Counted from the first letter of the stretch, positions 1-8,916 are shown. The stretch is DNA of 64,000 nucleotides from Acetobacteraceae bacterium (GCA_947475245.1 CANJLW010000001.1:348025-412024), one strand, 5' to 3'. Numbers and translations are program-made. The notes: generated by a model from the sequence alone, not told the origin.

Positions 1-109
1 CCGGTGCGCCGCCGGAGCCGACTGTGGTAATCCGCCCGTGTTGGCTTCCGCGATTGCCCCCGACCCGGCGGCAATCGCTGTAACACTCTAGTCCTCCCTG
101 TCCGATCGG

Positions 110-1651
110 TTGCGCATGCTCGCTGATTCCCCCGGCCTGTCCGATCGTGCCTGGCGGTGGATGCTGTGTGGGCTGTGCGCGGTTTTGCTCGCGCCGTTCG
201 CGCTGGTCGACGTGCCGCCCCTGCAAGACTACCCGAACCATCTCGCTCGTCTCGTGGTACTGGCGGCGGGGGCGGACGACCCGGTGTTGGCGGGGTTCTA
301 TGCGCCGCGCTGGCGGGTGATGCCGGATTTGGGCATCGAGCTGTTGGGCGTGCCGCTGTTGGCGGTTCTGCCGGTTCATGTCGTCGGGCGGTTGCTGGCC
401 GCCGCCGCGTTGTTGCTGCCGGTGCTGGGCACCTTGGCCTGTGCGCGGGCGATGGGGAACCGTTCGCCCTGGCCTTTTGCCGTCGGGCTGGTCGCCTATA
501 ACCAGACCTACCTGTTGGGGTTCCTGAATTTCTCCCTCGGCCTGGGGCTGGCGTTGCTGTTCGCCGCGGCGTGGCTGCGGTGGCGGGAACGATTTCCCGT
601 GGCCTCCGTCGCGCTGGGCGCGGTGGCCGCGATTGTGCTGTTCGCCTGCCATCTGATGGGCTTGCTGTTCTACGCGCTGCTGATCGGCGCGCACGAGGCC
701 GCGATGTTGGGATTTCCCCTCCGTTGGCGCGATCTGGCGCGACGGGGCGGGGCGGGGATCGCGGTGCTGGCGGTGCCGCTGGCGTTGTATGCGGGATCGG
801 AACTGCACGGCACCGAGGCGCCGATCCTGTTCCTGTCGCCGGTCGCCAAGCTGGAACAGGCGTTGGCCCCGGTGGTGAATTATCGGCTGTCGCTGGATGT
901 CCTGACCGGCGGCGTGTTGCTGGTGCTGCCGCTGGTCTGGTTACTGACGCGGGTCTGGATGCCCTCCCGCGCCGCCTGGGTCGCGATGGCGGGGTTGCTG
1001 GTGCTGTATGCGGCGGCGCCGTACGGGTTCAAGGGCACGTTCAGTCTGGATACCCGCTTCATCATCATGTTCGGCTTCGTGCTGATCGCGAGCCTGTCCC
1101 CGATCGGTTTGTCCCGTCGCATGGGGGCGTTGGCCGGCGGCGGGCTGACGCTGCTGTTCGTCGCGCGGATGGGCGTTCTGCTGGCGGCCTGGAACGGACA
1201 CCGCGCCGATCTCGCCGATCTGCGCGCCGCCATCGCGCCCGTCCCGGCTGGGGCCAGCGTGTTCCTGACCACCGTATCGCCCGAGGAGGCATCCACCTAT
1301 TGGGCGGCCGGCCCCGCGTCTCGGCGTCTGTCGAACGGCGCGCGGGTCGATACGCATATGCCGGCGTTGCTGGTGATCGAGAGGCGCGCCTGGTGGCCGC
1401 TGCTGTTCGACAATCCGTCTCAGCAGCCGATTGAGACCCGGCCGCCCTGGCGTGCCCTGGCGGAACGGTTCGGCGGGTTGGACGGCCACACGAACCCGGG
1501 TCTCGATCCCTGCGGCTTCGACTACCTGCTGCTGCTGGAGGCCGACGCGATCGATCCCGCCGCCTATGCGCCGGACCGGCTGACGTTGCTGCGGGCCGTT
1601 GGGTTCGCGGCGCTGTATCGGGTCAACGTCATTCCCAGCTGTTCGCGCTGA
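110..1651 (+). CDS. Polytopic membrane protein of unknown function
   Basis: A 513-residue protein that is mostly hydrophobic, with roughly ten or more predicted membrane segments across residues 15-385 and a soluble C-terminal third. The early motif LQDYPNHLAR, followed by a long periplasmic-looking loop, resembles the layout of GT-C-type glycosyltransferases and the uncharacterised membrane proteins often found in Acetobacteraceae. I see no definite catalytic DxD or ExD signature, so no function is assigned. The first possible start is TTG at 110; an in-frame ATG lies at 116. It stands alone: 77 bases separate it from livH, and no partner gene is visible upstream because the window begins there. 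Confidence 0.75.
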   Translation: MRMLADSPGLSDRAWRWMLCGLCAVLLAPFALVDVPPLQDYPNHLARLVVLAAGADDPVLAGFYAPRWRVMPDLGIELLGVPLLAVLPVHVVGRLLAAAALLLPVLGTLACARAMGNRSPWPFAVGLVAYNQTYLLGFLNFSLGLGLALLFAAAWLRWRERFPVASVALGAVAAIVLFACHLMGLLFYALLIGAHEAAMLGFPLRWRDLARRGGAGIAVLAVPLALYAGSELHGTEAPILFLSPVAKLEQALAPVVNYRLSLDVLTGGVLLVLPLVWLLTRVWMPSRAAWVAMAGLLVLYAAAPYGFKGTFSLDTRFIIMFGFVLIASLSPIGLSRRMGALAGGGLTLLFVARMGVLLAAWNGHRADLADLRAAIAPVPAGASVFLTTVSPEEASTYWAAGPASRRLSNGARVDTHMPALLVIERRAWWPLLFDNPSQQPIETRPPWRALAERFGGLDGHTNPGLDPCGFDYLLLLEADAIDPAAYAPDRLTLLRAVGFAALYRVNVIPSCSR

Positions 1652-1728
1652 TACGTCCTTGTTTCCGGGGGAGCGATCGTTCAGGATCAAACGATACACA
1701 CCAAAACAGGGGCGCGGAGCATGACAGG

Positions 1729-2586
1729 GTGATCCTGCTGCAAGTGATCGTCAGCGGGCTGTTGATGGGGTCGGTCTACGCGCTGTTCTCCTCCGGCCTG
1801 ACCCTGATCTGGGGCATGATGAATGTGGTGAACTTCGCGCATGGCGATTTCGTCATGCTGGCGATGTATGTCGCGTTCTTCGCCTTCACGCTGTTGAAGG
1901 TCGGCCCGCTGCTGTTCGTGCCGCTGGCCGCGGCGCTGTTGTTCATGTTGGGCGTCGTCGTCTACCTGGGCCTGGTGCGCCACGTCGTGCGCGGACCGCC
2001 GCTGGCGCAAATCCTGGGCACGTTCGGTCTCGCGCTTGTCCTGCGCTATGCCGCGTTCTGGGCGTTCACCGCCAATTTCGTCTCGTTGCCCGACAATCTG
2101 GTCGGCGGGACGTTCGACATCGGCGGCTTGCGGATCGAGGCGTCGCGGTTGCTGGGCGGGGTGCTCGCCCTGGTCATCACCATCGGCATGCATCTGATCC
2201 TGACCCGCACCGCGCTGGGTTCAAGGCTTCTGGCGGTGTCGGAAGATCGATCCGCCGCCATGCTGATGGGCATCAGGCCGGATCGGATGCAGGCCATCGC
2301 CTGGGGTTTCGGCGCGGCCTCCACCGGTATCGCCGGGGCGTTGATCGCGCTGTTCTTCTACATCTCGCCCACCGTCGGTGAGTCCCTGGCGCTGGTCGCC
2401 TTCGTCGTCGTCTGTCTCGGCGGCTTCGGCAGCGTGCCGGGGGCGTTGATTGCCGGTCTGGCGATTGGCGTGATCGAGGCGCTGTCGGGCTATCTGATCG
2501 GTGCCGTCTACAAGGATGTCCTGGTGTATTCGCTGTTCCTGATCGTGCTTTGGGTCCGCCCGCGCGGCCTGATGGGCACCTCGTGA
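1729..2586 (+). CDS. livH: Branched-chain amino acid ABC transporter permease LivH
   Basis: A 285-residue inner-membrane permease with the LivH hallmarks: an N-terminal segment containing GLTLIWGMMNVVNFAHGDF and a C-terminal region with VCLGGFGSVPGALIAGL. It would form the translocation pore with LivM and import leucine-type amino acids, or related amides and small acids. The start is GTG at 1729 with a GGAG ribosome site nine bases upstream; an ATG at 1721 opens only a three-codon frame. It is the first gene of livH-livM-livG-livF. The periplasmic binding protein gene normally near such a set is absent from the window, so the substrate cannot be read from context. Confidence 0.93.
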   Translation: MILLQVIVSGLLMGSVYALFSSGLTLIWGMMNVVNFAHGDFVMLAMYVAFFAFTLLKVGPLLFVPLAAALLFMLGVVVYLGLVRHVVRGPPLAQILGTFGLALVLRYAAFWAFTANFVSLPDNLVGGTFDIGGLRIEASRLLGGVLALVITIGMHLILTRTALGSRLLAVSEDRSAAMLMGIRPDRMQAIAWGFGAASTGIAGALIALFFYISPTVGESLALVAFVVVCLGGFGSVPGALIAGLAIGVIEALSGYLIGAVYKDVLVYSLFLIVLWVRPRGLMGTS

Positions 2587-3542
2587 AGCATTGGCCGATT
2601 GCCCTGGCGGGGTTCGTCGCCATCGCCGCGTGGCCGCTGCTGGTACACGATGTCTTCCTGCAACGGGTCGGCGCGCTGGTGCTGCTGGCGGCGATCTCGG
2701 CGTCCGCCTGGAACCTGATCGGCGGTTATGCCGGGCAGGTATCGGTCGGGCATTCGATCTATTTCGGCATCGGTGCCTATGCGGCGTTGACGCTCTACAC
2801 CGAACTTGGCTGGCCGCCGATCGCGGGCGCGCCGATCGGGATGGTCGTGTCGATGCTGATCGCGGTCGTCATCGGCACGCCGACGTTTCGGTTGAGAGGG
2901 CATTACTTCTCGATGGCCACCATCGCCGCGGCGGAGCTGGCGCGGATTCTGGCGTCCAACTGGCCGCTGGTGGGCGCGGCCGTCGGGCTGATGGGGCCGC
3001 CGCGGCCGCGCAGTGTCGCCGATCTGTCGTTCATCAGCCCGGTACCGTATCATTATTTGTTCCTGGCGGCGCTGGTCGCGCTGCTGGGGTTGACCTGGGC
3101 GATGCAGCGCAGCCGCATGGGTTATTATCTGGCCGCGATCCGCGGCGGCGACCGCGCGGCCAGCAGTCTTGGCGTGCCTGTGTTGCGGTACAAGCTCTAT
3201 GCGCTGCTGCTGTCGGCGGCGTTCACCTCGCTGGCCGGATCGCTCTATGCCGTGATGGTCGGCTTCATCGATCCCGAAAGCGCTCTGGGCATCCTGATTT
3301 CGGTCAAGATGGTCATCGTCGCGGCGCTGGGCGGGGCCGGCACGCTGTTCGGTCCGCTGGTCGGCGCCATCATTCTGGTGCCGTTGGAGGAAACGACCAA
3401 CGCGCTGTACGGCGGCAGCGGCACGGGCATCACCTTCATCATCTACGGTGCCATCATCGTGTTCGTCGCCCGCTTTCAGCCCGGCGGCATCGCCGAAATC
3501 TGGCGAAAACTGACCGAGCGGAGGCCGACCCGTGTTTCTTGA
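2583..3542 (+). CDS. livM: Branched-chain amino acid ABC transporter permease LivM
   Basis: A 319-residue second permease subunit. The family motif around WNLIGGYAGQVSVGHSIYFGIGAY lies near residues 40-65, and the late motif AALGGAGTLFGPLVGA near residues 255-270. I chose the GTG at 2583, which overlaps the livH stop by four bases (GTGA), over an ATG 33 bases further upstream inside livH, because the former gives a normal LivM N-terminus (VKHWPIALAG) and direct translational coupling. It pairs with LivH as the membrane heterodimer energised by LivG and LivF. Confidence 0.92.
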   Translation: MKHWPIALAGFVAIAAWPLLVHDVFLQRVGALVLLAAISASAWNLIGGYAGQVSVGHSIYFGIGAYAALTLYTELGWPPIAGAPIGMVVSMLIAVVIGTPTFRLRGHYFSMATIAAAELARILASNWPLVGAAVGLMGPPRPRSVADLSFISPVPYHYLFLAALVALLGLTWAMQRSRMGYYLAAIRGGDRAASSLGVPVLRYKLYALLLSAAFTSLAGSLYAVMVGFIDPESALGILISVKMVIVAALGGAGTLFGPLVGAIILVPLEETTNALYGGSGTGITFIIYGAIIVFVARFQPGGIAEIWRKLTERRPTRVS

Positions 3543-4260
3543 AGCGCGCGGCATCATCAAGGCCTTTGGGTCGTTCCGCGCCGTCGACGGTGCCGATCTG
3601 GACGTGACGGAGGGTGAGATCGTCGGTCTGATCGGGCCGAACGGAGCGGGCAAGAGCACGTTCTTCAACTGCCTCGCCGGAGACACGCAGCCGACCGCGG
3701 GCACCATCCGGTTTCTGGATCGCGACGTGACCAACGCCACGCCGGAAGACCACGCCCGCTTCGGTCTTGCCCGCACCTTTCAGGTGCCCGTCACGTTCGA
3801 GGATATGAGCGTGGCCGATAACGTCATGGTCGGTGCCTTTCTGCGCCATCGTGCTCGCGCCGCCGCGCGCCGTGTCGCGGAGGAGGTGTTGGACTTTACC
3901 GGCCTGTCCGCGCTGGCCGACACGCCCGCGCGATCCCTGGGCACGCCTGGGCGCAAACGGCTGGAGATCGCCCGCGCGCTGGCCACCGAACCGCGTCTGC
4001 TGCTGTTGGATGAGGCGCTGGCGGGGCTGACGCCGGCGGAAATACGTCTGGCCATCGAACTGGTGCGGCGGATCAAGGCGCGCGGAATCACCATCGTGAT
4101 CGTCGAGCACATCATGGAAGTCATCCTGTCACTGGCCGAACGCGCCGTCGTGTTCCATCAGGGCAAGGTGATCGCCCAGGGCGCGCCGCGGGCGGTGGTC
4201 GACGATCCGGCCGTGGTTTCCGCCTATCTGGGGCATCACATGAAGCGCGTGCGGGTATGA
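3532..4260 (+). CDS. livG: Branched-chain amino acid ABC transporter ATP-binding protein LivG
   Basis: A 242-residue ATPase. Walker A is GPNGAGKST (residues 35-43), Walker B is LLLLDEALAGL, and the switch histidine is in IVIVEHIMEV. The signature region reads SLGTPGRKRLEIARAL, a divergent form of the usual LivG motif L-x-x-G-x-x-R-x-LEIARAL. Walker B is followed by Ala (DEA) where most relatives have Pro (DEP). The start is GTG at 3532, preceded by GCGGAGG, and overlaps livM by 11 bases. Its stop overlaps the livF start (ATGA). It powers the LivHM pore from the cytoplasmic side together with LivF. Confidence 0.93.
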   Translation: MFLEARGIIKAFGSFRAVDGADLDVTEGEIVGLIGPNGAGKSTFFNCLAGDTQPTAGTIRFLDRDVTNATPEDHARFGLARTFQVPVTFEDMSVADNVMVGAFLRHRARAAARRVAEEVLDFTGLSALADTPARSLGTPGRKRLEIARALATEPRLLLLDEALAGLTPAEIRLAIELVRRIKARGITIVIVEHIMEVILSLAERAVVFHQGKVIAQGAPRAVVDDPAVVSAYLGHHMKRVRV

Positions 4261-4976
4261 GCCTGTTATCGGTCCGCAACCTGTCGGTGCGCTATGGCGA
4301 CCTGGTCGGCGTTTCCGACGTATCGCTGGAAGTGCCGGAAGGCGGGGTTGTCGCGCTGCTGGGTTCTAACGGCGCAGGCAAGACCACCACGCTGAACGCC
4401 ATCGCGGGCCTTGTTCCCACCGCCGGAGGCTCCGTCACCTGGCAGGGCGCGGACATCACGGGACGGCCGGCCTTTGCCGTCGTCGGGCTGGGGCTGGCGC
4501 TGTCGCCGGAGGGTTGGCGGCTGTTCGTGCAACAAACGGTGGAACAGAACCTGCGTCTGGGCGCGACCGTATTGGCCGATCGCAAGCGCCTGCCGGTGCT
4601 GCTGGATCGGGTGTTCACGCTGTTCCCGCGCCTCGCCGAACGGCGCCGTCAGCGCGCGGGAACCCTGTCGGGCGGAGAGCGGCAGATGCTGGCGATGGGC
4701 CGAGCACTGATGAGCGATCCAAAGTTGCTGATGTTGGATGAGCCGAGCCTGGGGCTGGCGCCGGCCGTGGTCGAAACGATGTATGAGACGTTGGGGCGGC
4801 TTCGCGGCGAAGGACTGACTTTGTTGCTGGCGGAACAAGCGGTGGAACTGGCGCTGGAAGTTGCCGATTACGCCTATGTCCTGCAAACCGGTCGCACCGT
4901 TCTGGACGGCACCGCCGCGAAGCTTGCCGACGACGAGGACGTGCGCCGCATCTACCTGGGGTTGGAGACGGAGTAA
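4257..4976 (+). CDS. livF: Branched-chain amino acid ABC transporter ATP-binding protein LivF
   Basis: A 239-residue ATPase, last gene of the liv cluster. Walker A is GSNGAGKTT (residues 36-44), the signature is LSGGERQMLAMGRAL, Walker B is LLMLDEPSLGLAP and the switch region is LLLAEQ. The canonical signature contrasts with the divergent one in LivG. The ATG overlaps the livG stop by four bases. Its 3' end overlaps the convergent nagA by 25 bases, so transcription of one gene may interfere with the other. Confidence 0.94.
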   Translation: MSLLSVRNLSVRYGDLVGVSDVSLEVPEGGVVALLGSNGAGKTTTLNAIAGLVPTAGGSVTWQGADITGRPAFAVVGLGLALSPEGWRLFVQQTVEQNLRLGATVLADRKRLPVLLDRVFTLFPRLAERRRQRAGTLSGGERQMLAMGRALMSDPKLLMLDEPSLGLAPAVVETMYETLGRLRGEGLTLLLAEQAVELALEVADYAYVLQTGRTVLDGTAAKLADDEDVRRIYLGLETE

Positions 4977-5974
4977 CCCCCGACTTCGGCGCGCAGAACA
5001 TGCAGGTCGCTTGACCAGTCGACCGAACCCGACGCCGCCGCGATGCCGTGCGCGTCCAGCGCCGATGCCAGCAACGCGTTGGGCGTCGTCGATGCCATGG
5101 CGATCGCCTGTTCGGCCGTTGCCAGCCCCCAGGTCACCACGTTGCGAACGGCCTGATCCAGCCGCAGGGCCGATCCGGCCAGGGATTCCGCGCCGGGAAC
5201 GCGGACGGAGCCGTCGGCGGCGTGCTCGATCCGCATGCCGGCGAAATCATAGAGGCCCGGCGGCGTGGCGGCGGCGGAGGTGGCGTCGGTCACGAGGATC
5301 GCGCAATCCAACGTTTTCGCGCGCAGCATGATCTTCAGTGCCTGGGGCGGGATATGGATGCCGTCCGCGATGAAGCTCGCGGTCAGGCCGTCTTCCGCCA
5401 ATTGCGCCCAGAGCGGGTTGGTGAATTTGTGCAGCATGCGCGGCATGCCGTTGCCCAGATGGGTGCAAAGCCGGGCACCGGCGGCGACGGCCTGTTGGAC
5501 GGCGGCGGTGTCGGGGCCGGTGTGGCCCAGCGCGACCAGGATGTTGCGCCGCGCGGCGTGGGCGATGGTTTCCGGGGCGCCGTCGCGATCGGCGGCGAGT
5601 GTCAGCAGCAGCACCGGACGGCGCAGATCGGCGATCAGCGTATCCAGCAGGGCCGGGGAGGGGAACACCATCGCCTCCGGCGGGTGGCAGCCGGCGTAAC
5701 CCTCGGCGGGGTTGAGAAAGGGGCCTTCCAGATGAAAGCCCGGCACCATCGCGGGGCCGAGACGGCTGAGCGCGACGGCGCGATCTAGGGCGGCGAAGCG
5801 CGCGCGCAGTACGTCGGCGGGTGCTGTGATCAGCGTGGGCAGGCAACGCGTGACGCCTGCCAGCAGCATCGCATGCAGGGCCTGATCCAGCGCGTCCGGC
5901 GTCAGACCGGCGTCGTTGAAATCGACTCCGGCGTAGCCGTTCACCTGAAGATCAGTCAGGCCGGGTGTGTGCAT
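4952..5974 (-). CDS. nagA: N-acetylglucosamine-6-phosphate deacetylase
   Basis: A 340-residue amidohydrolase of the NagA family, which removes acetate from N-acetylglucosamine-6-phosphate in amino-sugar and peptidoglycan recycling. Visible motifs are LQVNGYAGVDF at the N-terminus, the metal-site glutamate in HLEGPF (about residue 82), GHTG, THLGNGMPRM (most NagA proteins have HLFNAM), IADGIHIP and the catalytic Asp in LVTDA. The protein lacks most of the N-terminal beta-sandwich segment usual in the family and starts directly on the barrel, hence its shorter length. It follows the SRAP gene by seven bases on the same strand. No nagB or amino-sugar transporter is nearby. Confidence 0.88.
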   Translation of the reverse strand: MHTPGLTDLQVNGYAGVDFNDAGLTPDALDQALHAMLLAGVTRCLPTLITAPADVLRARFAALDRAVALSRLGPAMVPGFHLEGPFLNPAEGYAGCHPPEAMVFPSPALLDTLIADLRRPVLLLTLAADRDGAPETIAHAARRNILVALGHTGPDTAAVQQAVAAGARLCTHLGNGMPRMLHKFTNPLWAQLAEDGLTASFIADGIHIPPQALKIMLRAKTLDCAILVTDATSAAATPPGLYDFAGMRIEHAADGSVRVPGAESLAGSALRLDQAVRNVVTWGLATAEQAIAMASTTPNALLASALDAHGIAAASGSVDWSSDLHVLRAEVGGYSVSNPR

Positions 5975-5981
5975 CGAGGGC

Positions 5982-6680
5982 TCACTGGATCAACAGGGAT
6001 TGGGGAGCGGCGCTTTCCGGGGGCAGCGGCACCAACAGGGAGGCGTCGTTGTTGCGGACGGCATTGACCGACGTGCTGACTTTCCAGCGGCGGAATGCGG
6101 CGGCGGAGGGAACGACGAGGCCGCTGACGTCGGCTTCGGTTTCGCCCAGCCATGCCGGCCAGTCCTGCGGTTCCAGAACCAGGGGCATGCGTTCGTGCAG
6201 GGGGCGCAGGGTCGGGTTGGCCGCGGTGGTGACGATGGTGAAGCTGCGGATGACGGTGCCGTCGCCGCCGCGCCATCCTTCCCACACACCGCCGAAGACC
6301 AGGGGTTGTTCGTCGGCGCGGGCGATCGCCCAGGGTTGCTTCACGGTGCCGATCGTTTCCCACTCGTAGAACGCATCCGCCGGGATCAGGCAGCGGCGAC
6401 GAGCGAAGGCGTCGCGGAACATCGCGGTGGTCGACAATGTCTCCCCCCGCGCGTTGGTGGTCATGCGGACCGCCTTCGGGTCCTTCGCCCAGTGCGGCAC
6501 CAGGCCCCAGCGCAGCAGGTCCAGACGGCGTTCGCCGGTTTGCGGGTGCAGGCGGACGACGGGGGCGTTCTGCGTCGGCGCGACGTTCCAGGACGGCGGC
6601 CAGTTCGGGGCCGGGCCAAGGGCGCGCAGCAGGGCGACGATCGAATCCGCGGGCAGTACGACGGCGAAGCGCCCGCACAT
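5982..6680 (-). CDS. SRAP/YedK-type peptidase shielding abasic DNA sites
   Basis: A 232-residue SOS-response-associated peptidase (SRAP) domain protein. Family members form a thiazolidine crosslink between Cys2 and abasic sites in single-stranded DNA after removal of Met1. All expected residues are visible: Met1-Cys2-Gly3, Asn76 in NARGE, Glu106 in DAFYEWE and His162 in HERMP. The start is fixed at the ATG at 6680 because Cys2 must be second; longer upstream frames are read-through of the preceding gene. It lies four bases downstream of a PEP-CTERM gene and seven bases upstream of nagA, an unusual operon-like arrangement. No LexA box was recognised. Confidence 0.93.
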   Translation of the reverse strand: MCGRFAVVLPADSIVALLRALGPAPNWPPSWNVAPTQNAPVVRLHPQTGERRLDLLRWGLVPHWAKDPKAVRMTTNARGETLSTTAMFRDAFARRRCLIPADAFYEWETIGTVKQPWAIARADEQPLVFGGVWEGWRGGDGTVIRSFTIVTTAANPTLRPLHERMPLVLEPQDWPAWLGETEADVSGLVVPSAAAFRRWKVSTSVNAVRNNDASLLVPLPPESAAPQSLLIQ

Positions 6681-6684
6681 TGGG

Positions 6685-7416
6685 TCAGCGTCGACGGCGC
6701 GCGACGAGGCCCAGCACGGCGGCGGACAGCAGAAACAGGCTCCCAGGCTCCGGAATATCGAAGGTGGAGACGGAGAAGTTGTCCAGGCCGCTGGTGGTGG
6801 ATGTCGTGAAAGGCGCGCCGGTACCGTTATAGGTCGCATAGCCGAAGGTGATGGGGGCGCCGGCGGCGGAGAAGTCGGGATGCGCGGTCTGCGTCGGGCC
6901 TTGCCATTCCGTGGGCAGCGCGAAAGATGATTCGGTCTGGTTCGACACGGCGAAGGATGTCCACTGCGCCAGAACGGCAACGGCGGTGTCGCCGATATAG
7001 ATGGTTCCCCCTTGCTCGACGACGGGCGCGTAGCCGACGGCATTGGACGGGCTGCAACAGGTTCCGGGATAGTTCAGGAAATTGACGTCGAAGCTGAAGT
7101 TGGCGCCGACAAACCCGCCGGAAACGCCGGGATTATAGACGGCGGCGGTATTCAGGTGGGCGATCAGAACCGTCAGGTTCGGGCCGGTATAGGTCTGCGT
7201 GGTTTCGCGATACGCGCCGGTGTTGCCGCCGGAGCCGACCTGTCCGGCGCTGTAGGTCGCATTGGGATCGCTGGTGAAGACGCCACCCAGGGTTACGCGC
7301 TGGGATGTCCAGTCGCTGTTGGCGAAGGTGTCGTCGAAGAAGACGGCGGCGTGGCCCGAAATTGGCAGAAGATAATTTGGCAGGAGGCAAAGAACTGCCA
7401 GAACGAGGCGGCGCAT
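6685..7416 (-). CDS. PEP-CTERM sorting-domain exported protein
   Basis: A 243-residue secreted protein with a signal peptide at residues 1-22 (hydrophobic core LVLAVLCLLPNYLL, cleavage near GHAA). The C-terminal sorting signal IPEPGSLFLL is followed by a hydrophobic helix and a basic RRRR end. PEP-CTERM proteins are substrates of exosortase (EpsH/XrtA) and usually go to the outer surface or exopolysaccharide; no exosortase gene is in the window. The middle is Gly/Thr/Asn-rich, consistent with a lectin-like beta-sandwich, but no specific domain was recognised. The ATG at 7416 was chosen because it begins the signal peptide; an upstream in-frame ATG adds a non-hydrophobic lead. Confidence 0.85.
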   Translation of the reverse strand: MRRLVLAVLCLLPNYLLPISGHAAVFFDDTFANSDWTSQRVTLGGVFTSDPNATYSAGQVGSGGNTGAYRETTQTYTGPNLTVLIAHLNTAAVYNPGVSGGFVGANFSFDVNFLNYPGTCCSPSNAVGYAPVVEQGGTIYIGDTAVAVLAQWTSFAVSNQTESSFALPTEWQGPTQTAHPDFSAAGAPITFGYATYNGTGAPFTTSTTSGLDNFSVSTFDIPEPGSLFLLSAAVLGLVARRRR

Positions 7417-7545
7417 ACGGTCTGTTTCCCTGACGCGGTCGAAGCCTGAAGTGTACGACAATCAATCGCCTTGCACCATCGGGGGCGCGCGCGCCAAACT
7501 TCGCGCCAACGAGTAACCGCTAACGAGTGACAGGGAGAATGCGCG

Positions 7546-8529
7546 ATGGCCAAACAGACAGTAGGACGGCGGGCGACCATGCTGGGCGCGGGGGCGGCGC
7601 TGGCGGCACCCTGGGTTCGTTCGGCCGCCGCGCAGGGGGCCTGGCCGAACAAGCCGGTTAAGCTCGTCGTTCCCTACGCCCCCGGCGGTGCCTCCGACAC
7701 CATGGCTCGGCCTTGGGCGGATAAGCTGTCGCAGGCGTTCGGGCAGCCGTTCGTGATCGATAATCGCGGCGGCGCGGCGGGCACGATCGGGGCGGAATCG
7801 GTCGTGCGCTCGGTCGCCGACGGCTACACGATTTTGTTCTCGCCGAATTCGATCATGACCGTGGTGCCGCAACTGCGAAAGGTTGGATACGATCCGAAAA
7901 AGGATCTGGCGCCGGTGGCGCGGGTCGGCGATCTGCACTGCGGCTTTGTTCTGCGCCCGGATATCGGGCCGAGCAACATCAAGGAAGTTGTGGATTACGC
8001 GAAGAAGAATCCGGGAAAGCTGGCCTATGGGTCATCGGGCCTGGGGACCTCGGCGCAGTTGCGGGTGGAGATGTTCAAGCTGCGCGCGGGGGTCGATATC
8101 CTGCACGTGCCGTATCGCGGCAGTGCCGACGCGATGAACGATCTGCTGGCCGGCAATGTGCAGATGATGAACGAGATCAACGTTCTGCCGCACGTTAAGG
8201 CCGGCAAGTTGAAGCTGCTGTGCATCAATCACTCGGTGCGCAATCCGGAATTCCCCACCGTGCCGACGCTGACGGAGCAGGGCTATCCCGATTCGGATGT
8301 GCCGATCTGGTATTCGTTGCAGGCACCGGCGGGCGTGTCGAAGGAAATCATCTCGATTTTGAATAAAAAGGTCGTCGAACTGGCAAAGACCGACGACATG
8401 GTTCGTCGCCTGCGCGAGGTCAGCGTGATCTGTCCGATTCAAACGCCGGAAGAGATTACGGCCTTTACCGAGGTCGATTTCGCCAGCAACGGCAAGCTGA
8501 TTCGCGAGGCGAACGTGAAGTTGGATTGA
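7546..8529 (+). CDS. Bug/TctC family periplasmic solute-binding protein
   Basis: A 327-residue extracytoplasmic receptor of the tripartite tricarboxylate transporter (Bug) type, which captures carboxylated solutes in the periplasm. A Tat-like signal (GRRATMLGAGAALAAP) ends at AAAQG. The mature protein begins WPNKPVKLVVPYAPGGASD, the typical Bug start, and GYTILFSPNS and YRGSADAMNDLLAGNVQ are also conserved family segments. An AGGGAG site precedes the ATG. No TctA or TctB membrane subunits are adjacent, which is common for Bug proteins. The upstream 129 bases contain a short direct repeat (AACGAGTAAC and AACGAGTGAC, spaced by 13). Confidence 0.92.
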   Translation: MAKQTVGRRATMLGAGAALAAPWVRSAAAQGAWPNKPVKLVVPYAPGGASDTMARPWADKLSQAFGQPFVIDNRGGAAGTIGAESVVRSVADGYTILFSPNSIMTVVPQLRKVGYDPKKDLAPVARVGDLHCGFVLRPDIGPSNIKEVVDYAKKNPGKLAYGSSGLGTSAQLRVEMFKLRAGVDILHVPYRGSADAMNDLLAGNVQMMNEINVLPHVKAGKLKLLCINHSVRNPEFPTVPTLTEQGYPDSDVPIWYSLQAPAGVSKEIISILNKKVVELAKTDDMVRRLREVSVICPIQTPEEITAFTEVDFASNGKLIREANVKLD

Positions 8530-8538
8530 CCCCGTCGG

Positions 8539-8916
8539 TCAGTATTTACTGTAGCCTTTTTCCTCGATCAGGTTGGAACCGATCAGCAGGTTGATCGCGC
8601 GCTTGATCCGGCCGCGTTCGTCGTTCTCGCGATAGACTGACCGCGCGAGGGCGACGAAGCCGGGGCCGAAATCGCCGCGGGCGTCGTGCTCGCGGATGCG
8701 ATCCTCGATCGTCCAAAGCCGTTGGTTGACCGCGGCGAGCGCGGTCAACAACTCCGGCAATCCCGGGTGTTCCGGTATCGCGACGGCGCCCAGCACCGCG
8801 AGTTCGCGTTCGACGTTGACGACGGCGGCCGGGTTCAGCCGATGGCGTTTGATTTCCAGGATCGAGATGCGATCCAGCACCTCGCCCCAGCCGACGGGGA
8901 TGAGAGGGTCGTTCAT
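8539..8916 (-). CDS. DUF6165 family protein
   Basis: A 125-residue, mostly helical, soluble protein matching the DUF6165 pattern: GEVLDRISILEIKRHRL at the N-terminus, LWTIEDRIRE in the middle and ARSVYRENDERGRIKRAINLL near the end. Its function is unknown. The ATG overlaps the stop of the upstream TPR gene (ATGA), so the two are translationally coupled. In other bacteria members of this family often sit beside TPR or glycosyltransferase-like genes, which agrees with the neighbour here. The role is otherwise undetermined. Confidence 0.8.
   Translation of the reverse strand: MNDPLIPVGWGEVLDRISILEIKRHRLNPAAVVNVERELAVLGAVAIPEHPGLPELLTALAAVNQRLWTIEDRIREHDARGDFGPGFVALARSVYRENDERGRIKRAINLLIGSNLIEEKGYSKY

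Noticed and set aside
1721-1732. Short frame ATG-ACA-GGG-TGA before livH as a leader peptide
   Set aside because: Only three codons, and it overlaps the better GTG start of livH; nothing suggests attenuation.
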